Shown here piece by piece: positions 33,366 through 43,110 of a DNA stretch of 64,000 nucleotides. The translations under genes were made by a program, and so were the position numbers. The notes below the pieces were generated by a model. The model saw only the letters and a program-made list of their open reading frames with translations, did not search any database and had not been told where the DNA came from. The stretch covers positions 214,141 to 278,140 of the forward strand of contig NZ_JABAOB010000012.1 in the NCBI RefSeq assembly GCF_012726295.1, read 5' to 3'. The DNA comes from Chitinophaga sp. Ak27. Its GTDB lineage: Bacteria; Bacteroidota; Bacteroidia; Chitinophagales; Chitinophagaceae. Position 1 is the first letter of the stretch. Each line of letters opens with the position of its first letter.

Positions 33366-36300
33366 TGCCACCGCCTATGCGTGGACTGGCCAGCAAACTG
33401 GCATTGATTACCGGCAGCAACTCTTTTACAAGTACCAACCCGATACCGGTACTGTGGGAGTGCCAGTTGCCATCATTTTTAGGGTGATTAATCCAATCCA
33501 TCACCGCTGGCGGCATCCCGGCGCCCGTATCAGAAATATGTATGGTTATTCCGTTCATTCCTTCTTCGGTGGTTATTTCTATAGTACCACGACTGGTGTA
33601 CTTCACCGCATTATCCAGCAGATTATGCAACACAACCGCTAATAGCAATTTATTCACCATTACTGTCATATCAGACGGAATGTGAGTAGTCAACCGTATG
33701 CCTTTAGAATCAGAGACCGGCCGGAAGATCGCCGTCTTCTCATCGACTAACAGTGACAGGCCTACGATTTCTGCAGAAAATTCACCCGTATGGAAGGTCG
33801 TCCGCATGTAATGTATCAGGTTATCCACCAGGTGATGCATACGGTAAAGACTTTCGTAGGTAACCATTTTTATTTCTTCCGTCTGTAAAGCGCCGGATAA
33901 CGGCTCGTCTTTATTAACCCGGAGCAGGAAACGCAAAGGTGTTTTAATATCATGGGTAATGGCAGTGAGGAGGTGTTTATGCATCAGACTCTGCTTACGC
34001 ACCTGTGCGTCTGACTCCTGCAAAGTGGCCATCGTTTCCTGCAGCTTCCGCGTACGGTTAAATACCTTTATTTCCAATTGCCTGTTTTGCTCCTGGATAT
34101 GCCTGATACGTATTTTGTAAAGCAATATGATCAAACAAATCAGGGCTATCAATACAGTCAACCGAAACCATCCTTTTTCATAAAAAGCCTTCGCTACATG
34201 GATCTCCATCACTTTTTCGATATGCTGGTCTCTTCCGAATCCCTTCAGCTTCCGGATACGTAAACGATAATCTCCTGATGGCAAAGATGACAAAGTGATC
34301 GTCCTGTCACTATTCACAGGTAACCATATCTTCTCTTCCCTTCTGCCCTCTTCTTCTAAACAATAATAAAAATAGACGTTCCGCGGATCACCAAAATAAG
34401 GAGAGCTTACATGCAAGCGGAAGGTTTTAAAATTATTCGGCAATTCGATGTACTCTCCCGCTTCCGTCAATTTTAGATCACGTTCCACCCAGTCCACAAA
34501 TATTCCCTTGTCCGGCATTTCCATTTTAATAGCAGCAGGGGCAAACTGTACAAGCCCATCGAGCGAAGGCAATGAAATATCACCGTCCTCATACTTCAGG
34601 GCACAAGGTTCGCAACCGCCGTTGAACTCGTTTGTATTAAATCCCTGGTCCCTTCCGAAATAATAGTAAAATAAATCATCTTGTTTCCCATCTGCAAAAT
34701 CCAGCGCATCCTGCCGGCGAACACTAAATAAACCTTTGTTAGTCGTTAACCAGAAATAACCCTGGTCATCTTCCATAATACAATGGGTAGTAGACATGTA
34801 TCGTTGCCGGTCTAGCGGCAGGGCCACCAACCGTTCATTCCGGTAAAGGAAAACACCCTTGTTATAAGTAGTGATCCAGATTTCTCCTTGTTTAGGGATA
34901 TAAATGCTTCTTATATTCCCTGCTTCCAGGCCTTTGATGGTGTCGGTACGTCCTGATGGCAAATGGATTCGATACATTCCCTTGCCGGTGCCCACCCATA
35001 AAATATCGGGGATCTGCCCTTCGTTGATATAAGTAACGTCGTCTACAGCGGCCGGAAGAAATTGCAGCCCCTGGGCCAGATCAGCCATCTTCATGTAATA
35101 TAACCCGGGATATTTCCCACCCACCCATAAATTTCCACCTGTATCAATATAAACCTGGCTAATAAGATATGGTAACTGAATTTTACACACTATCTTGCTG
35201 AAATCCGGTGATATGCAAATCAACAGAAATCCATCTCTTCCCCAATATCTCCCCTGCTTGTCACGGGCCAACGTATATTTTTCCAGTGGATTTTTTCTAT
35301 CGAAAGATAATGGCAACCGGTTATACCTCCCCTGTTGATCAAAGGCTAAACCAGTGGCGGTTACTACCCCATTTTTCCCAAAAGGAGCTTGTGCATAAAA
35401 TACCTCGGCTTCCGAAGCCTCAGATTTATGCACCGTAAACTGTTGCCTGGTACAAACATAAAGGCCCTTAGTAGAACTCGCCAGGAAAACCCGGTTGTTG
35501 GCCTGGTCGTAATAGATCGAATTAACGTAAGCAGCATGCAAATCGAAATCCCGTAATACAACCGTACTATGTATAATACCTCCTGCTTCCAGCTGTAGTT
35601 GATAGCAATTATCGTCTGTATAAACAAAAACCTGGCGGGTAGCCAGGTTCCAAAACAATTCCATCCTGCACTTAATAAATGCGGAATCAGAAAGCAAATC
35701 TCCCGTAAGTGGCACTTTTACCTGCTGATCTTTGTTCCAACCCAGGATACGCCCATCCCGGCCAAGATAAAAAAGCCGGTTACTGCATACAAATAAACGC
35801 TGCAGGTCGAGCTGAGGTTGTATAATGCGGTACGCTTCTTTACTATTCTTTATAAAAGAGATGGTATCACGATAAACGGCGAAATAACTGTCGGTGGCGT
35901 CCGGAATAACGATGGGGCGCACAGCAGCAAAATGTCCGGCATAATCGTCCGGCCAGCCCCTTATAGGATAGAAATCATTCTTAGTATCCAGGTATTGTTG
36001 ATACTTATATCCTGGTAACACTTTACCAACTTGCTTTACCCTACTCTCCGTTATTGTTAATATCTCTTTAACATCTGTTTCTACAGCGATAACGGTATCA
36101 TTGGGATAAATCCTGGCCATGCGGCTGCTTTTCAGCCCAGGTACATTATCACTGCCAAAATTGAAAAAGTAATTACCATCAAACCGGGTCAACCCATTTT
36201 CGGTAGCCAACCATAAGAAACCATTCTTATCCGGTACGATACCTTTTACACTGTTTTGTGGCAGGCCATCTTCATCAGTAAAATGTCTCACAAAATAATG

Positions 36301-36405
36301 CGGGGCCGTGTCCGGTGAATTGACAGACACAGGTGGGTTAAAGTGTAATAAGGATAGACTCAGACAAAAAATAAGGTTCATCGTAGATATGGGCACTAAT
36401 AACAT
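33331..36405 (-). CDS. Two-component sensor histidine kinase with Reg_prop/Y_Y_Y extracellular sensor
   Basis: A 1024-residue membrane kinase. After a signal peptide/anchor (the ATG at 36381 gives a neater one than 36405) comes a periplasmic two-part beta-propeller with Reg_prop phrases (DEDGLPQNSVKGIVPDKNG, LWLATENGLTRFDG, GYFWLTTNKGLFS), then a Y_Y_Y domain at about 650-735. One transmembrane helix lies at about 745-766, followed by a coiled coil. The HisKA helix has the phospho-acceptor H818 in TAITHDIKTP. The ATPase domain shows NLLDNAVKY (N box), SDTGAGMPP (G1) and STGIGLVLV (G2). Unlike hybrid HTCS proteins it lacks a receiver and AraC output, so it needs a separate partner, most simply the overlapping convergent response regulator. 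The ligand is unknown; such sensors often read glycans in Bacteroidota. Confidence 0.93.
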   Translation of the reverse strand: MLLVPISTMNLIFCLSLSLLHFNPPVSVNSPDTAPHYFVRHFTDEDGLPQNSVKGIVPDKNGFLWLATENGLTRFDGNYFFNFGSDNVPGLKSSRMARIYPNDTVIAVETDVKEILTITESRVKQVGKVLPGYKYQQYLDTKNDFYPIRGWPDDYAGHFAAVRPIVIPDATDSYFAVYRDTISFIKNSKEAYRIIQPQLDLQRLFVCSNRLFYLGRDGRILGWNKDQQVKVPLTGDLLSDSAFIKCRMELFWNLATRQVFVYTDDNCYQLQLEAGGIIHSTVVLRDFDLHAAYVNSIYYDQANNRVFLASSTKGLYVCTRQQFTVHKSEASEAEVFYAQAPFGKNGVVTATGLAFDQQGRYNRLPLSFDRKNPLEKYTLARDKQGRYWGRDGFLLICISPDFSKIVCKIQLPYLISQVYIDTGGNLWVGGKYPGLYYMKMADLAQGLQFLPAAVDDVTYINEGQIPDILWVGTGKGMYRIHLPSGRTDTIKGLEAGNIRSIYIPKQGEIWITTYNKGVFLYRNERLVALPLDRQRYMSTTHCIMEDDQGYFWLTTNKGLFSVRRQDALDFADGKQDDLFYYYFGRDQGFNTNEFNGGCEPCALKYEDGDISLPSLDGLVQFAPAAIKMEMPDKGIFVDWVERDLKLTEAGEYIELPNNFKTFRLHVSSPYFGDPRNVYFYYCLEEEGRREEKIWLPVNSDRTITLSSLPSGDYRLRIRKLKGFGRDQHIEKVMEIHVAKAFYEKGWFRLTVLIALICLIILLYKIRIRHIQEQNRQLEIKVFNRTRKLQETMATLQESDAQVRKQSLMHKHLLTAITHDIKTPLRFLLRVNKDEPLSGALQTEEIKMVTYESLYRMHHLVDNLIHYMRTTFHTGEFSAEIVGLSLLVDEKTAIFRPVSDSKGIRLTTHIPSDMTVMVNKLLLAVVLHNLLDNAVKYTSRGTIEITTEEGMNGITIHISDTGAGMPPAVMDWINHPKNDGNWHSHSTGIGLVLVKELLPVINASLLASPRIGGGTILSLWLRRKD

Positions 36406-36512
36406 GACAATACAGGACCGTCTGCCATAATTTTTTTATGACAACTTGATAAAGATATAAAAATTCAGTTGCAATTTTTTTTCTCTTTGATAGATGGCAT
36501 GCTGGCAAGCGA

Positions 36513-36544
36513 TAAAAAAGCCTTTGGTGATTAACCAAAGGCTT
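36513..36544 (-). terminator. Terminator downstream of tRNA-Ser
   Basis: A perfect 11-bp stem (36518-36528 with 36534-36544) around a 5-nt loop is followed by T6 on the minus strand. It sits 10 bp past the tRNA 3' end. Confidence 0.9.
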
Positions 36545-36553
36545 CTTCCTTCG

Positions 36554-36638
36554 CGGAGAGTCAGGGATTCGAACCCCGGGACCTGTTACAGTCAACAGTT
36601 TTCAAGACTGCCGCAATCGACCGCTCTGCCAACTCTCC
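36554..36638 (-). tRNA. tRNA-Ser (anticodon TGA)
   Basis: The minus strand folds into a class II tRNA of 85 nt. The acceptor stem is GGAGAGT/ACTCTCC with discriminator G. The anticodon loop is CTTGAAA, giving anticodon TGA for UCA serine codons. A long variable arm and the T-loop GGTTCGAAT are present, and CCA is not encoded. Confidence 0.97.
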
Positions 36639-36670
36639 AGGGACGCAAATGTATAAAACCAATTCTAAAT

Positions 36671-36702
36671 AAAAAAAGTTTTGCAGAAAAAACTGCAAAA
36701 CT
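36671..36702 (-). terminator. Terminator of the RND efflux operon
   Basis: A perfect 10-bp stem (36677-36686 with 36693-36702) with an A6 loop is followed on the minus strand by T7. It lies about 115 bp after the outer-membrane factor stop codon and just upstream of tRNA-Ser. Confidence 0.88.
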
Positions 36703-36727
36703 CTTTCCCATAAAGGATTTGATTATG

Positions 36728-36808
36728 AACTACGGACCTAAGCGACGTTAAGTGCCTGGCTGTTGCGTCGAAAAATAAGTCTGTTTGTCTGCGCTTCGAT
36801 CCGTAGTT
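36728..36808 (-). ncRNA. Structured 3' region between efflux operon and its terminator (candidate)
   Basis: Nine exact pairs (36728-36736 with 36800-36808) are followed, after a 3x3 internal loop, by five more pairs (36740-36744 with 36792-36796), enclosing about 47 nt. The element directly follows the outer-membrane factor gene and precedes the intrinsic terminator. It could be a 3'-UTR structure, a processed small RNA, or chance; no known RNA family is recognised. Confidence 0.3.
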
Positions 36809-36816
36809 CGCATCAA

Positions 36817-38229
36817 CTATTTCCAACCGCCACCTAAGGAGCGGTATAAATCTACCATAGCGCTCAGGCGTTGACGGTCAATATCTGCCTGCGACAGTTC
36901 CGCCTGCAACGACCGGCCCTGGGCGGTAATTACCTCCAGGTAGTTGGCCATACCGCTGCGAAACAGTTGCTGCGCCTGTTGTATAGCCAGTTGCGATGTG
37001 TTTACCTGGCGGATAGCGATTTCCTGCTGCGTTTTTACTTTGTCCAGCTTCACCAGCGCATCGCTCACTTCCCCAATGGCATTCAGGGCAGATTGTTTAA
37101 ACTGTATCACCGCCTGCTCGCGCTGTATTTTGGCTACTTCCAGCTGTGTTTTTAATGCACGGCGCTGGAAGATAGGCTGCGTAATCCCACCGGCTACGGT
37201 ACCAAACAGGGAAGCCGGCAAATTAAACCAGGTACTGGCTTTGAAGGCATTCACCCCACCGCTGCCGGTAATGGTCAGCGAAGGATACATGTTCCCCTGT
37301 GCGGCGCCCACCTGGGCATTGGCCGCTACCAGGCCCATTTCACTGGCCCGTACATCCGGACGTCGACTGATCATGGCAGCCGGGATACCGGTAGGCAATG
37401 AATCGGCTACATGGAAGTCGCTGAGCTTACCTGTACGGCTAATCGCAGCTGGCAGCTCTCCCATTAAAATGCGCAGGGCATTTTCCTGTATGGCAATACC
37501 CTGTTCCAGCTGCGGCACCAGCAGTTCGGCTGTTTGCTGCTGGGAGATGGCCTGTTGCACGCCCAGCTCCGTTACCTCTCCGGCTGCCTTCTGCAGGCGG
37601 ATCATCTTTACGATGGTATCACTGAGCTGTACGTTTTTATGGGCAATCTCCAGCTGTTTGTCCAGCATCAGCAGGTTGAAATAGCTGTTGGCAACTGCGG
37701 CAACCAGGCCGGTTTGTACGGCATGCTGTCCTTCATAGGTTTGCAGGTAAGTAGCCAGGGCTGCTTCCCTCTGACGCCGTATTTTACCCCAGATATCTAT
37801 TTCCCACGACATGCTTACACCCAGGTTGAAATCTTCCAGGTGATCGCCCAGCTTATTCAACGACAGGTTCAAACCAGTGAAACTGTTTTTGGAAGGAAAA
37901 TTGGTATTGGCAGAAGCATTGGCAGTGAATGCCGGCAGCCACGCCACCTTGGCCTGCTTCAGGTACTCCTGTGCAGACGCCACCCTTTTTACCGCCAGCT
38001 GCAGATCATAGTTGCCGGCAATGGCGCTGTCGATCAACTGCTGCAAGGCAGGATCTGTGAAAAACCTTTTCCATTCTATGCTCGCAATACTACTGTCGGA
38101 CGGGGCTACGTTGCCAAATTGCTGGGGCAGCGCCACCGGGGGCCGCTCATAGTTGCGGCCTACCCGGCAAGCTGCTAACCCTACAACTAAGGACAACAAC
38201 ATTAAAAATGAGCTATAACTTGTTTTCAT
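36817..38229 (-). CDS. RND efflux outer-membrane lipoprotein, OprM/NodT type
   Basis: A 470-residue outer-membrane channel of a tripartite pump. The signal peptide has a lipobox ending LAAC, giving lipid attachment at C21. Family text follows: VGRNYERPP, WKRFFTDPALQQLIDSAIAGN and YDLQLAVKRV, then two outer-membrane efflux repeats with long helices (about 60-250 and 270-460) and DVRASEMGLVAANAQVG in the second. It conducts drugs from the periplasmic adaptor/permease complex to the outside. It is the last gene of the operon, 41 bp after the permease gene. Confidence 0.94.
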   Translation of the reverse strand: MKTSYSSFLMLLSLVVGLAACRVGRNYERPPVALPQQFGNVAPSDSSIASIEWKRFFTDPALQQLIDSAIAGNYDLQLAVKRVASAQEYLKQAKVAWLPAFTANASANTNFPSKNSFTGLNLSLNKLGDHLEDFNLGVSMSWEIDIWGKIRRQREAALATYLQTYEGQHAVQTGLVAAVANSYFNLLMLDKQLEIAHKNVQLSDTIVKMIRLQKAAGEVTELGVQQAISQQQTAELLVPQLEQGIAIQENALRILMGELPAAISRTGKLSDFHVADSLPTGIPAAMISRRPDVRASEMGLVAANAQVGAAQGNMYPSLTITGSGGVNAFKASTWFNLPASLFGTVAGGITQPIFQRRALKTQLEVAKIQREQAVIQFKQSALNAIGEVSDALVKLDKVKTQQEIAIRQVNTSQLAIQQAQQLFRSGMANYLEVITAQGRSLQAELSQADIDRQRLSAMVDLYRSLGGGWK

Positions 38230-38270
38230 TTGTCTTTTTTCTGATTCTGATAATAGATAATGCTAATCTT

Positions 38271-41200
38271 TTAGTGTACCAGCCTTGCCTCATGTTCTTT
38301 TTCCACTTGCACTACAGGCTTGCTGCTGATTTTCTCCTGCAGGAACTGGAAAATTACAAACAGCACAGGTATGATAAATACCCCCAGGATCACCCCGGTA
38401 AACATACCTCCTACAGTACTCCAACCAATTGAATGATTGCCTTTGGCAGACGCACCTTGTGTAAAGATTAACGGCAACATACCAACAATAAAGGCAAAGG
38501 AAGTCATCAATATTGGACGAAGACGAAGCTGTGCTGCTTCTAACGCCGCCTGAACAAGCCTATAGCCCGCCTTTCGCCGTTGTATGGCAAACTCCACAAT
38601 CAGGATCGCATTTTTAGCCAATAATCCTATCAGCATGATCATACCTATTTGTACGTAGATATTGCCTTCTATGCCGCTTAATCCAATGAAACTATATACA
38701 CCTAATATACCGGTAGGTACAGTAAGGATTACTGCCAGTGGCAGGATATAGCTTTCGTACTGTGCAGCCAGCAGGAAGAATACGAACAATACGCTCAATA
38801 AAAACACGAACGCAGTTTGGTTACCTGCTCTTATCTCTTCCCTCGTAATACCCGTAAACTCATAGGCATATCCTTGTGGCAATGCCTTTTTCGATACTTC
38901 TCCAATGGCTTTAATTACATCCCCGGTACTATAACCTGGTTTGGGCGTAGCATTAATGGTAACAGCAGTATACAGGTTGTTTCGTGTAACTGTTTCCGGG
39001 CCATATACACGTGTGAATTTGGCCACTGTACTTACCGGCACCATCGCACCCAGGTTGTTCTTTACGTAAATAGCATCCAATGAACTTTTATCCATCCGGT
39101 ATGAAATATCGGCTTGCGCCATTACGCGGCTATACTTCCCGAAACGGTTAAAGTCTGAAACGAAACTACTACCATAATATGTTTGCAGCGTGTTCAACAA
39201 ATCACCAACAGATACACCCAATTGTTTCACTTTTACATCATCTATGTCAATTGTGTATTGTGGATTACCTGTATTAAAAGTAGTGAACGCGCTTGCCACT
39301 TCTGGTCGCTGACTTAATGCACCAACAAAACCCCATGCCGTTCCAGCTAATTTCTCCAGCGATCCGTTTGTTCTGTCCTGCAGCATCATTTCTACCCCGC
39401 TCACATTACCGAAACCCTGTATTGTTGGAAAACCAACAAAAAAAGTTAAGGCATCATGTACTTGCATTGATTTGCCTAACAAACCACCTGCAATAGCAGT
39501 CGGGTCTTTTACAACACCCCTATCTTTACGATTTTTTAACCTTACAAATATTGCAGCATTAGGAGAAGCATTCGCATTTGTTACGAAGTTCATTCCATTT
39601 GCAGCCCATACATCGCTCACACCCTCATCTTTCATCACAATTTTACTAATCTGGCTCGTTGCATTCTCCGTTCTGCTAAGTGAACTACCTGGAGGTGTTT
39701 GGGTAATACCAACTACGAATCCTTGATCCTCATCTGGAATAAACCCGGTAGGTGTTTTTTTGATCAGCCAAACGGTAGCAACCACCACAAGTAATAATCC
39801 GGTAATGGCCACCCATCTGTTCTTCAACAAGAATTTGATGCTCCGTATATATCTCGCCGTCATGGCATTGAAAGCGGTATTAAACGCATCGAAGAAGCGG
39901 GCACCAAAACCTTTTTTCTTTCCGCCTTCGCCTATATGCTGGTTCTTTAGGAATAAAGCACACAACGCCGGACTTAGCGTTAATGCATTCACCGCAGAAA
40001 TAAAGATGGCAATGGCCAGGGTGAAGGCAAATTGCTTATAGAATACACCTGCAGGACCTTGTACAAAGCTCACTGGTATAAACACTGCTGCCATTACCAA
40101 TGTGATAGAAACAATCGCCCCGGATATCTCACTCATCGTTTTAACTGTTGCCTCTCTTGCCGCTAAATGCTCACGTTCCATCGTTGAGTGTACGGCCTCT
40201 ACAACCACAATGGCATCATCCACCACAATACCAATAGCCAGTACCAATGCGAACAATGTAAGCAGGTTAATGCTAAAGCCGAATAATTGCAGGAAGAAGA
40301 AAGTACCTATAATCGAAACAGGAACAGCAATTACCGGGATCAATGTAGAGCGCAGATCTTGCAGGAAAATGAACACCACGATGGCTACAAGGATGAACGC
40401 AATGATCAGTGTTTCCTTTACCTGGTCAATAGATGCATCCAAAAACTCCTTCGAGTTGTACATTATCTTAAACTTCATACCTCCGGGTAACGCCTTGTCA
40501 AATTCTCCAATCTGTCGTTCCAGTTCGGTAAGAATTTCATTAGCATTGGAACCCGGTGTCTGCACAATACCAAAACCAGTAGCTGGTTTGCCATCGAGCA
40601 AATTCGAGGCAGTATAAGTATAGCCACCCAATTCAACCCTGGCCAAATCTTTAAGGCGAAGAACAGAACCATCGTTATTTGCCTTAATCACCATATTTTC
40701 ATACTCTTCAGGCTTATTTAACTTCCCCTTGTATTTAATAATATACTCGAAAGATTCTTTACTACTTTGTCCTAAACGCCCTGGTGCAGCTTCTACGTTC
40801 TGATCTTTGATCGCATTCATCACTTCTGTCGTAGAAAGATTATTAGCAACAAGCCTATCGGGTTTCAACCAGATACGCATCGAATAATCTTTTGAACCAA
40901 ATGGTTGTACCTGTGCCACCCCTGGTATACGTTGTAATTGAGGGATGATATTAATTCTTGCATAGTTATTTAAGAACAGCTCATTATACTTAACGCTATC
41001 CTCGCTATATAATGCCACAAACATCAGGAAGCTGCTCTGCACTTTCTGTGTAGAAAGCCCCGCTTGTAATACTTCGGGAGGTAACTGGCTGTTAGCTTTA
41101 GATACGCGGTTTTGTACGTTTACAGCCGCAATATCAGGATCGGTTCCTTGTTTAAAAAAAACTGTCAGGATGTAGCTACCATCATTGTTGGAATTGGAGG

Positions 41201-41444
41201 TCATGTACGTCATGTTCTCCACACCATTTACCGATTCTTCTATCGGGGTAGCAACTGTACGGGATATCACCTCCCCGTTGGCGCCAGGGTAATTGGCTAT
41301 AACCTGTACAGATGGCGGCGCAATCTCAGGAAATAAAGCCGTAGGCAGGGTGAATAAAGACAACCCTCCCAGTATAACCAATATGATAGAAATAACCGTA
41401 GATAATACCGGCCTTTCAATAAATCGTTTTAACATAAATAACAA
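38271..41444 (-). CDS. RND multidrug efflux permease, AcrB/HAE1 family
   Basis: A 1057-residue inner-membrane proton/drug antiporter. The family start MLKRFIERPVLSTVISIILVILG is within the first 30 residues; twelve transmembrane helices lie in the usual 1 + 5 + 1 + 5 pattern with two large periplasmic porter loops. The proton-relay pair in TM4 is D409-D410 (GIVVDDAIVVVE), and the TM10 lysine is in GLLAKNAILIVEFA. Other HAE1 hallmarks are GFIPDEDQGF and the adaptor/channel docking loops. Length is normal (AcrB 1049). It lies between the adaptor (128 bp upstream) and outer-membrane factor genes. Substrates cannot be told from sequence. Confidence 0.97.
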   Translation of the reverse strand: MLFMLKRFIERPVLSTVISIILVILGGLSLFTLPTALFPEIAPPSVQVIANYPGANGEVISRTVATPIEESVNGVENMTYMTSNSNNDGSYILTVFFKQGTDPDIAAVNVQNRVSKANSQLPPEVLQAGLSTQKVQSSFLMFVALYSEDSVKYNELFLNNYARINIIPQLQRIPGVAQVQPFGSKDYSMRIWLKPDRLVANNLSTTEVMNAIKDQNVEAAPGRLGQSSKESFEYIIKYKGKLNKPEEYENMVIKANNDGSVLRLKDLARVELGGYTYTASNLLDGKPATGFGIVQTPGSNANEILTELERQIGEFDKALPGGMKFKIMYNSKEFLDASIDQVKETLIIAFILVAIVVFIFLQDLRSTLIPVIAVPVSIIGTFFFLQLFGFSINLLTLFALVLAIGIVVDDAIVVVEAVHSTMEREHLAAREATVKTMSEISGAIVSITLVMAAVFIPVSFVQGPAGVFYKQFAFTLAIAIFISAVNALTLSPALCALFLKNQHIGEGGKKKGFGARFFDAFNTAFNAMTARYIRSIKFLLKNRWVAITGLLLVVVATVWLIKKTPTGFIPDEDQGFVVGITQTPPGSSLSRTENATSQISKIVMKDEGVSDVWAANGMNFVTNANASPNAAIFVRLKNRKDRGVVKDPTAIAGGLLGKSMQVHDALTFFVGFPTIQGFGNVSGVEMMLQDRTNGSLEKLAGTAWGFVGALSQRPEVASAFTTFNTGNPQYTIDIDDVKVKQLGVSVGDLLNTLQTYYGSSFVSDFNRFGKYSRVMAQADISYRMDKSSLDAIYVKNNLGAMVPVSTVAKFTRVYGPETVTRNNLYTAVTINATPKPGYSTGDVIKAIGEVSKKALPQGYAYEFTGITREEIRAGNQTAFVFLLSVLFVFFLLAAQYESYILPLAVILTVPTGILGVYSFIGLSGIEGNIYVQIGMIMLIGLLAKNAILIVEFAIQRRKAGYRLVQAALEAAQLRLRPILMTSFAFIVGMLPLIFTQGASAKGNHSIGWSTVGGMFTGVILGVFIIPVLFVIFQFLQEKISSKPVVQVEKEHEARLVH

Positions 41445-41572
41445 TTATGGGTTGCGGTATGTCCGCACGAACACAAACAGTGCATGTGTGTAACAACACT
41501 GCCTGCGTCACAATTTGAATAATGTTTTGTGTAAACGTTCTTAACACTGGCGTGCTTTCACGCTTAATCGTT

Positions 41573-42769
41573 TTAAAGCAGCGGCTTTGCTTTCAACAAA
41601 CTATCTACAGATACCATCTGTGGCTGAATAACAACGCCATCTTTTAAACCACCCATCATCATGGTAGATTGAGAAGATAATACAATCTTATCTCCCACCT
41701 TTACGCCATCAGTAACAAAATAATAATTAGACGTTTTGCCAGAAATGGTCAGTGGTTTTGTGACGATTTTATTACTATCGGCCACCGTATAAACGAATAC
41801 TTTGTCCTGCAATTCAAACGTGGCCTCCTGAGGAATTACCAATGCGGAAGCATGTAAAGTAGGTACCCTGACTTTACCGGTACTGCCACTTCTAAGTACT
41901 CCCTGTGCATTAGGAAAGCTGGCACGTAAACTAATTGCACCAATACTTTTGTCAAACTGCCCTTCCACTATTTCAACTTTTCCTTTTTCAGGATAAACAC
42001 TTCCATCTGCCAGGATTAATTCTACCGCCGGCATCCCTTTTACTTTTTCAGCAATGCTGTTACCGGGATATTTTTCCTTGAATCTGAGGAAATCGGTTTC
42101 ACTCAAAGAAAAGTAAACACGCATATCCTTTACTTCAGAAATAGTAGTCAATGCACCAGCCATTCCCCTGCTAACAAGGCTCCCCGTTTTGAAGGGAATA
42201 CTACCTACATAACCATCGCTAGGTGCGGTAATATTTGTGAACCCAAGATTGATACGGGCAGCTTCTACCTGGGCCTGTGCCTGGGCAACATTAGCTTTCG
42301 CTGAATTGTAACTGGCTTCGGCCGATTTTAATTGAACATCTGATACCACATTATTACTAAGTAGCGGTTTCAATTTATCAACGTTGATTTGTGCATTCTC
42401 TAATGCCGCTGTTGCAGCCTGTAAATTCGCAGTGGCAGTGTTGAGCTGCTCAACATAAGGTCTTCTGTCGATCGTGAAAAGTGTTTGACCTTTACTAACA
42501 TAAGCACCTTCATCTACTGAAATATTCGTTAGATAGCCATCTACCTGTGGTCTTATTTCCACATCACGGGTTCCTTCTACCGAAGCAGGGAAATCCTGAA
42601 ACGTTGTGGCAGGTAATGTAACTGCTTTAATGACAGGTAAAGGCGGCGCTCCTCCTCCCTGTTCCTGGTGTGCCTGCGATGTGCCACAGCCAGACATCAC
42701 TGCGAGGATGATAGTACTATAAATTAAGCCTGCCGGCAAATTTGCGAAAATAGTTCTCCTTAGTTTCAT
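41573..42769 (-). CDS. RND efflux periplasmic adaptor lipoprotein (MFP/AcrA family)
   Basis: A 398-residue membrane-fusion protein. The lipobox LAVMSGC puts the lipid at C28. A Pro/Gly-rich linker is followed by the first half of the lipoyl domain (VEIRPQVDGYLTNISVDEGAYVSKG), an alpha-helical hairpin at about 108-180, the second lipoyl half (ITAPSDGYVGSIPFKTGSLV), a beta-barrel domain and a membrane-proximal domain near the C-terminus. It joins the permease to the outer-membrane channel. It is the first gene of the operon; an AraC-family regulator gene lies 341 bp upstream on the same strand. Confidence 0.95.
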   Translation of the reverse strand: MKLRRTIFANLPAGLIYSTIILAVMSGCGTSQAHQEQGGGAPPLPVIKAVTLPATTFQDFPASVEGTRDVEIRPQVDGYLTNISVDEGAYVSKGQTLFTIDRRPYVEQLNTATANLQAATAALENAQINVDKLKPLLSNNVVSDVQLKSAEASYNSAKANVAQAQAQVEAARINLGFTNITAPSDGYVGSIPFKTGSLVSRGMAGALTTISEVKDMRVYFSLSETDFLRFKEKYPGNSIAEKVKGMPAVELILADGSVYPEKGKVEIVEGQFDKSIGAISLRASFPNAQGVLRSGSTGKVRVPTLHASALVIPQEATFELQDKVFVYTVADSNKIVTKPLTISGKTSNYYFVTDGVKVGDKIVLSSQSTMMMGGLKDGVVIQPQMVSVDSLLKAKPLL

Positions 42770-43110
42770 ACTTGTTTTTTTAAATCATGCAACAATAAAT
42801 CTCTCTCCGTAGTGAAGACAATACAACTCACATTGCTTCACAGCAGCAGTTTAGTAACAGCAGTCGGGAGTGAAAATACAGGTAGTTAACGTTGCGGCTT
42901 CGGGCAACGCATAATGTCACAGCATATTATACGTAAGCACGCAACTAAATGTTACTACTGTAAATAAAATTAATAGAAAGGTATTGCGGAATCTCCGCTA
43001 AAAACTTCTCATGGTTTTCAAATTTGTAATGGTGTACGGGCAACACCATTTATTGATAACGATGCAAAAATAAAACAATAATGTTAACGGACGTTTAAAT
43101 TATTACGGGT
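42770..43110. other. Leader region between AraC regulator and efflux operon (341 bp)
   Basis: This non-coding stretch must contain the efflux operon promoter. It holds two small dyads: 42890-42909 (6-bp arms around a TTCG-type loop) and 43028-43050 (8-bp arms, 7-nt centre). No T-run follows either on the minus strand, so regulator sites or leader structures are more likely than terminators. No open frame looks like a gene. Confidence 0.45.
43028..43050. promoter_or_regulatory. 8-bp inverted repeat upstream of the efflux operon
   Basis: AATGGTGT and ACACCATT are exact reverse complements separated by 7 nt. The site is 259 bp upstream of the adaptor start and 60 bp after the AraC-type gene. 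It is a candidate operator; the evidence is only the symmetry and position. Confidence 0.25.
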
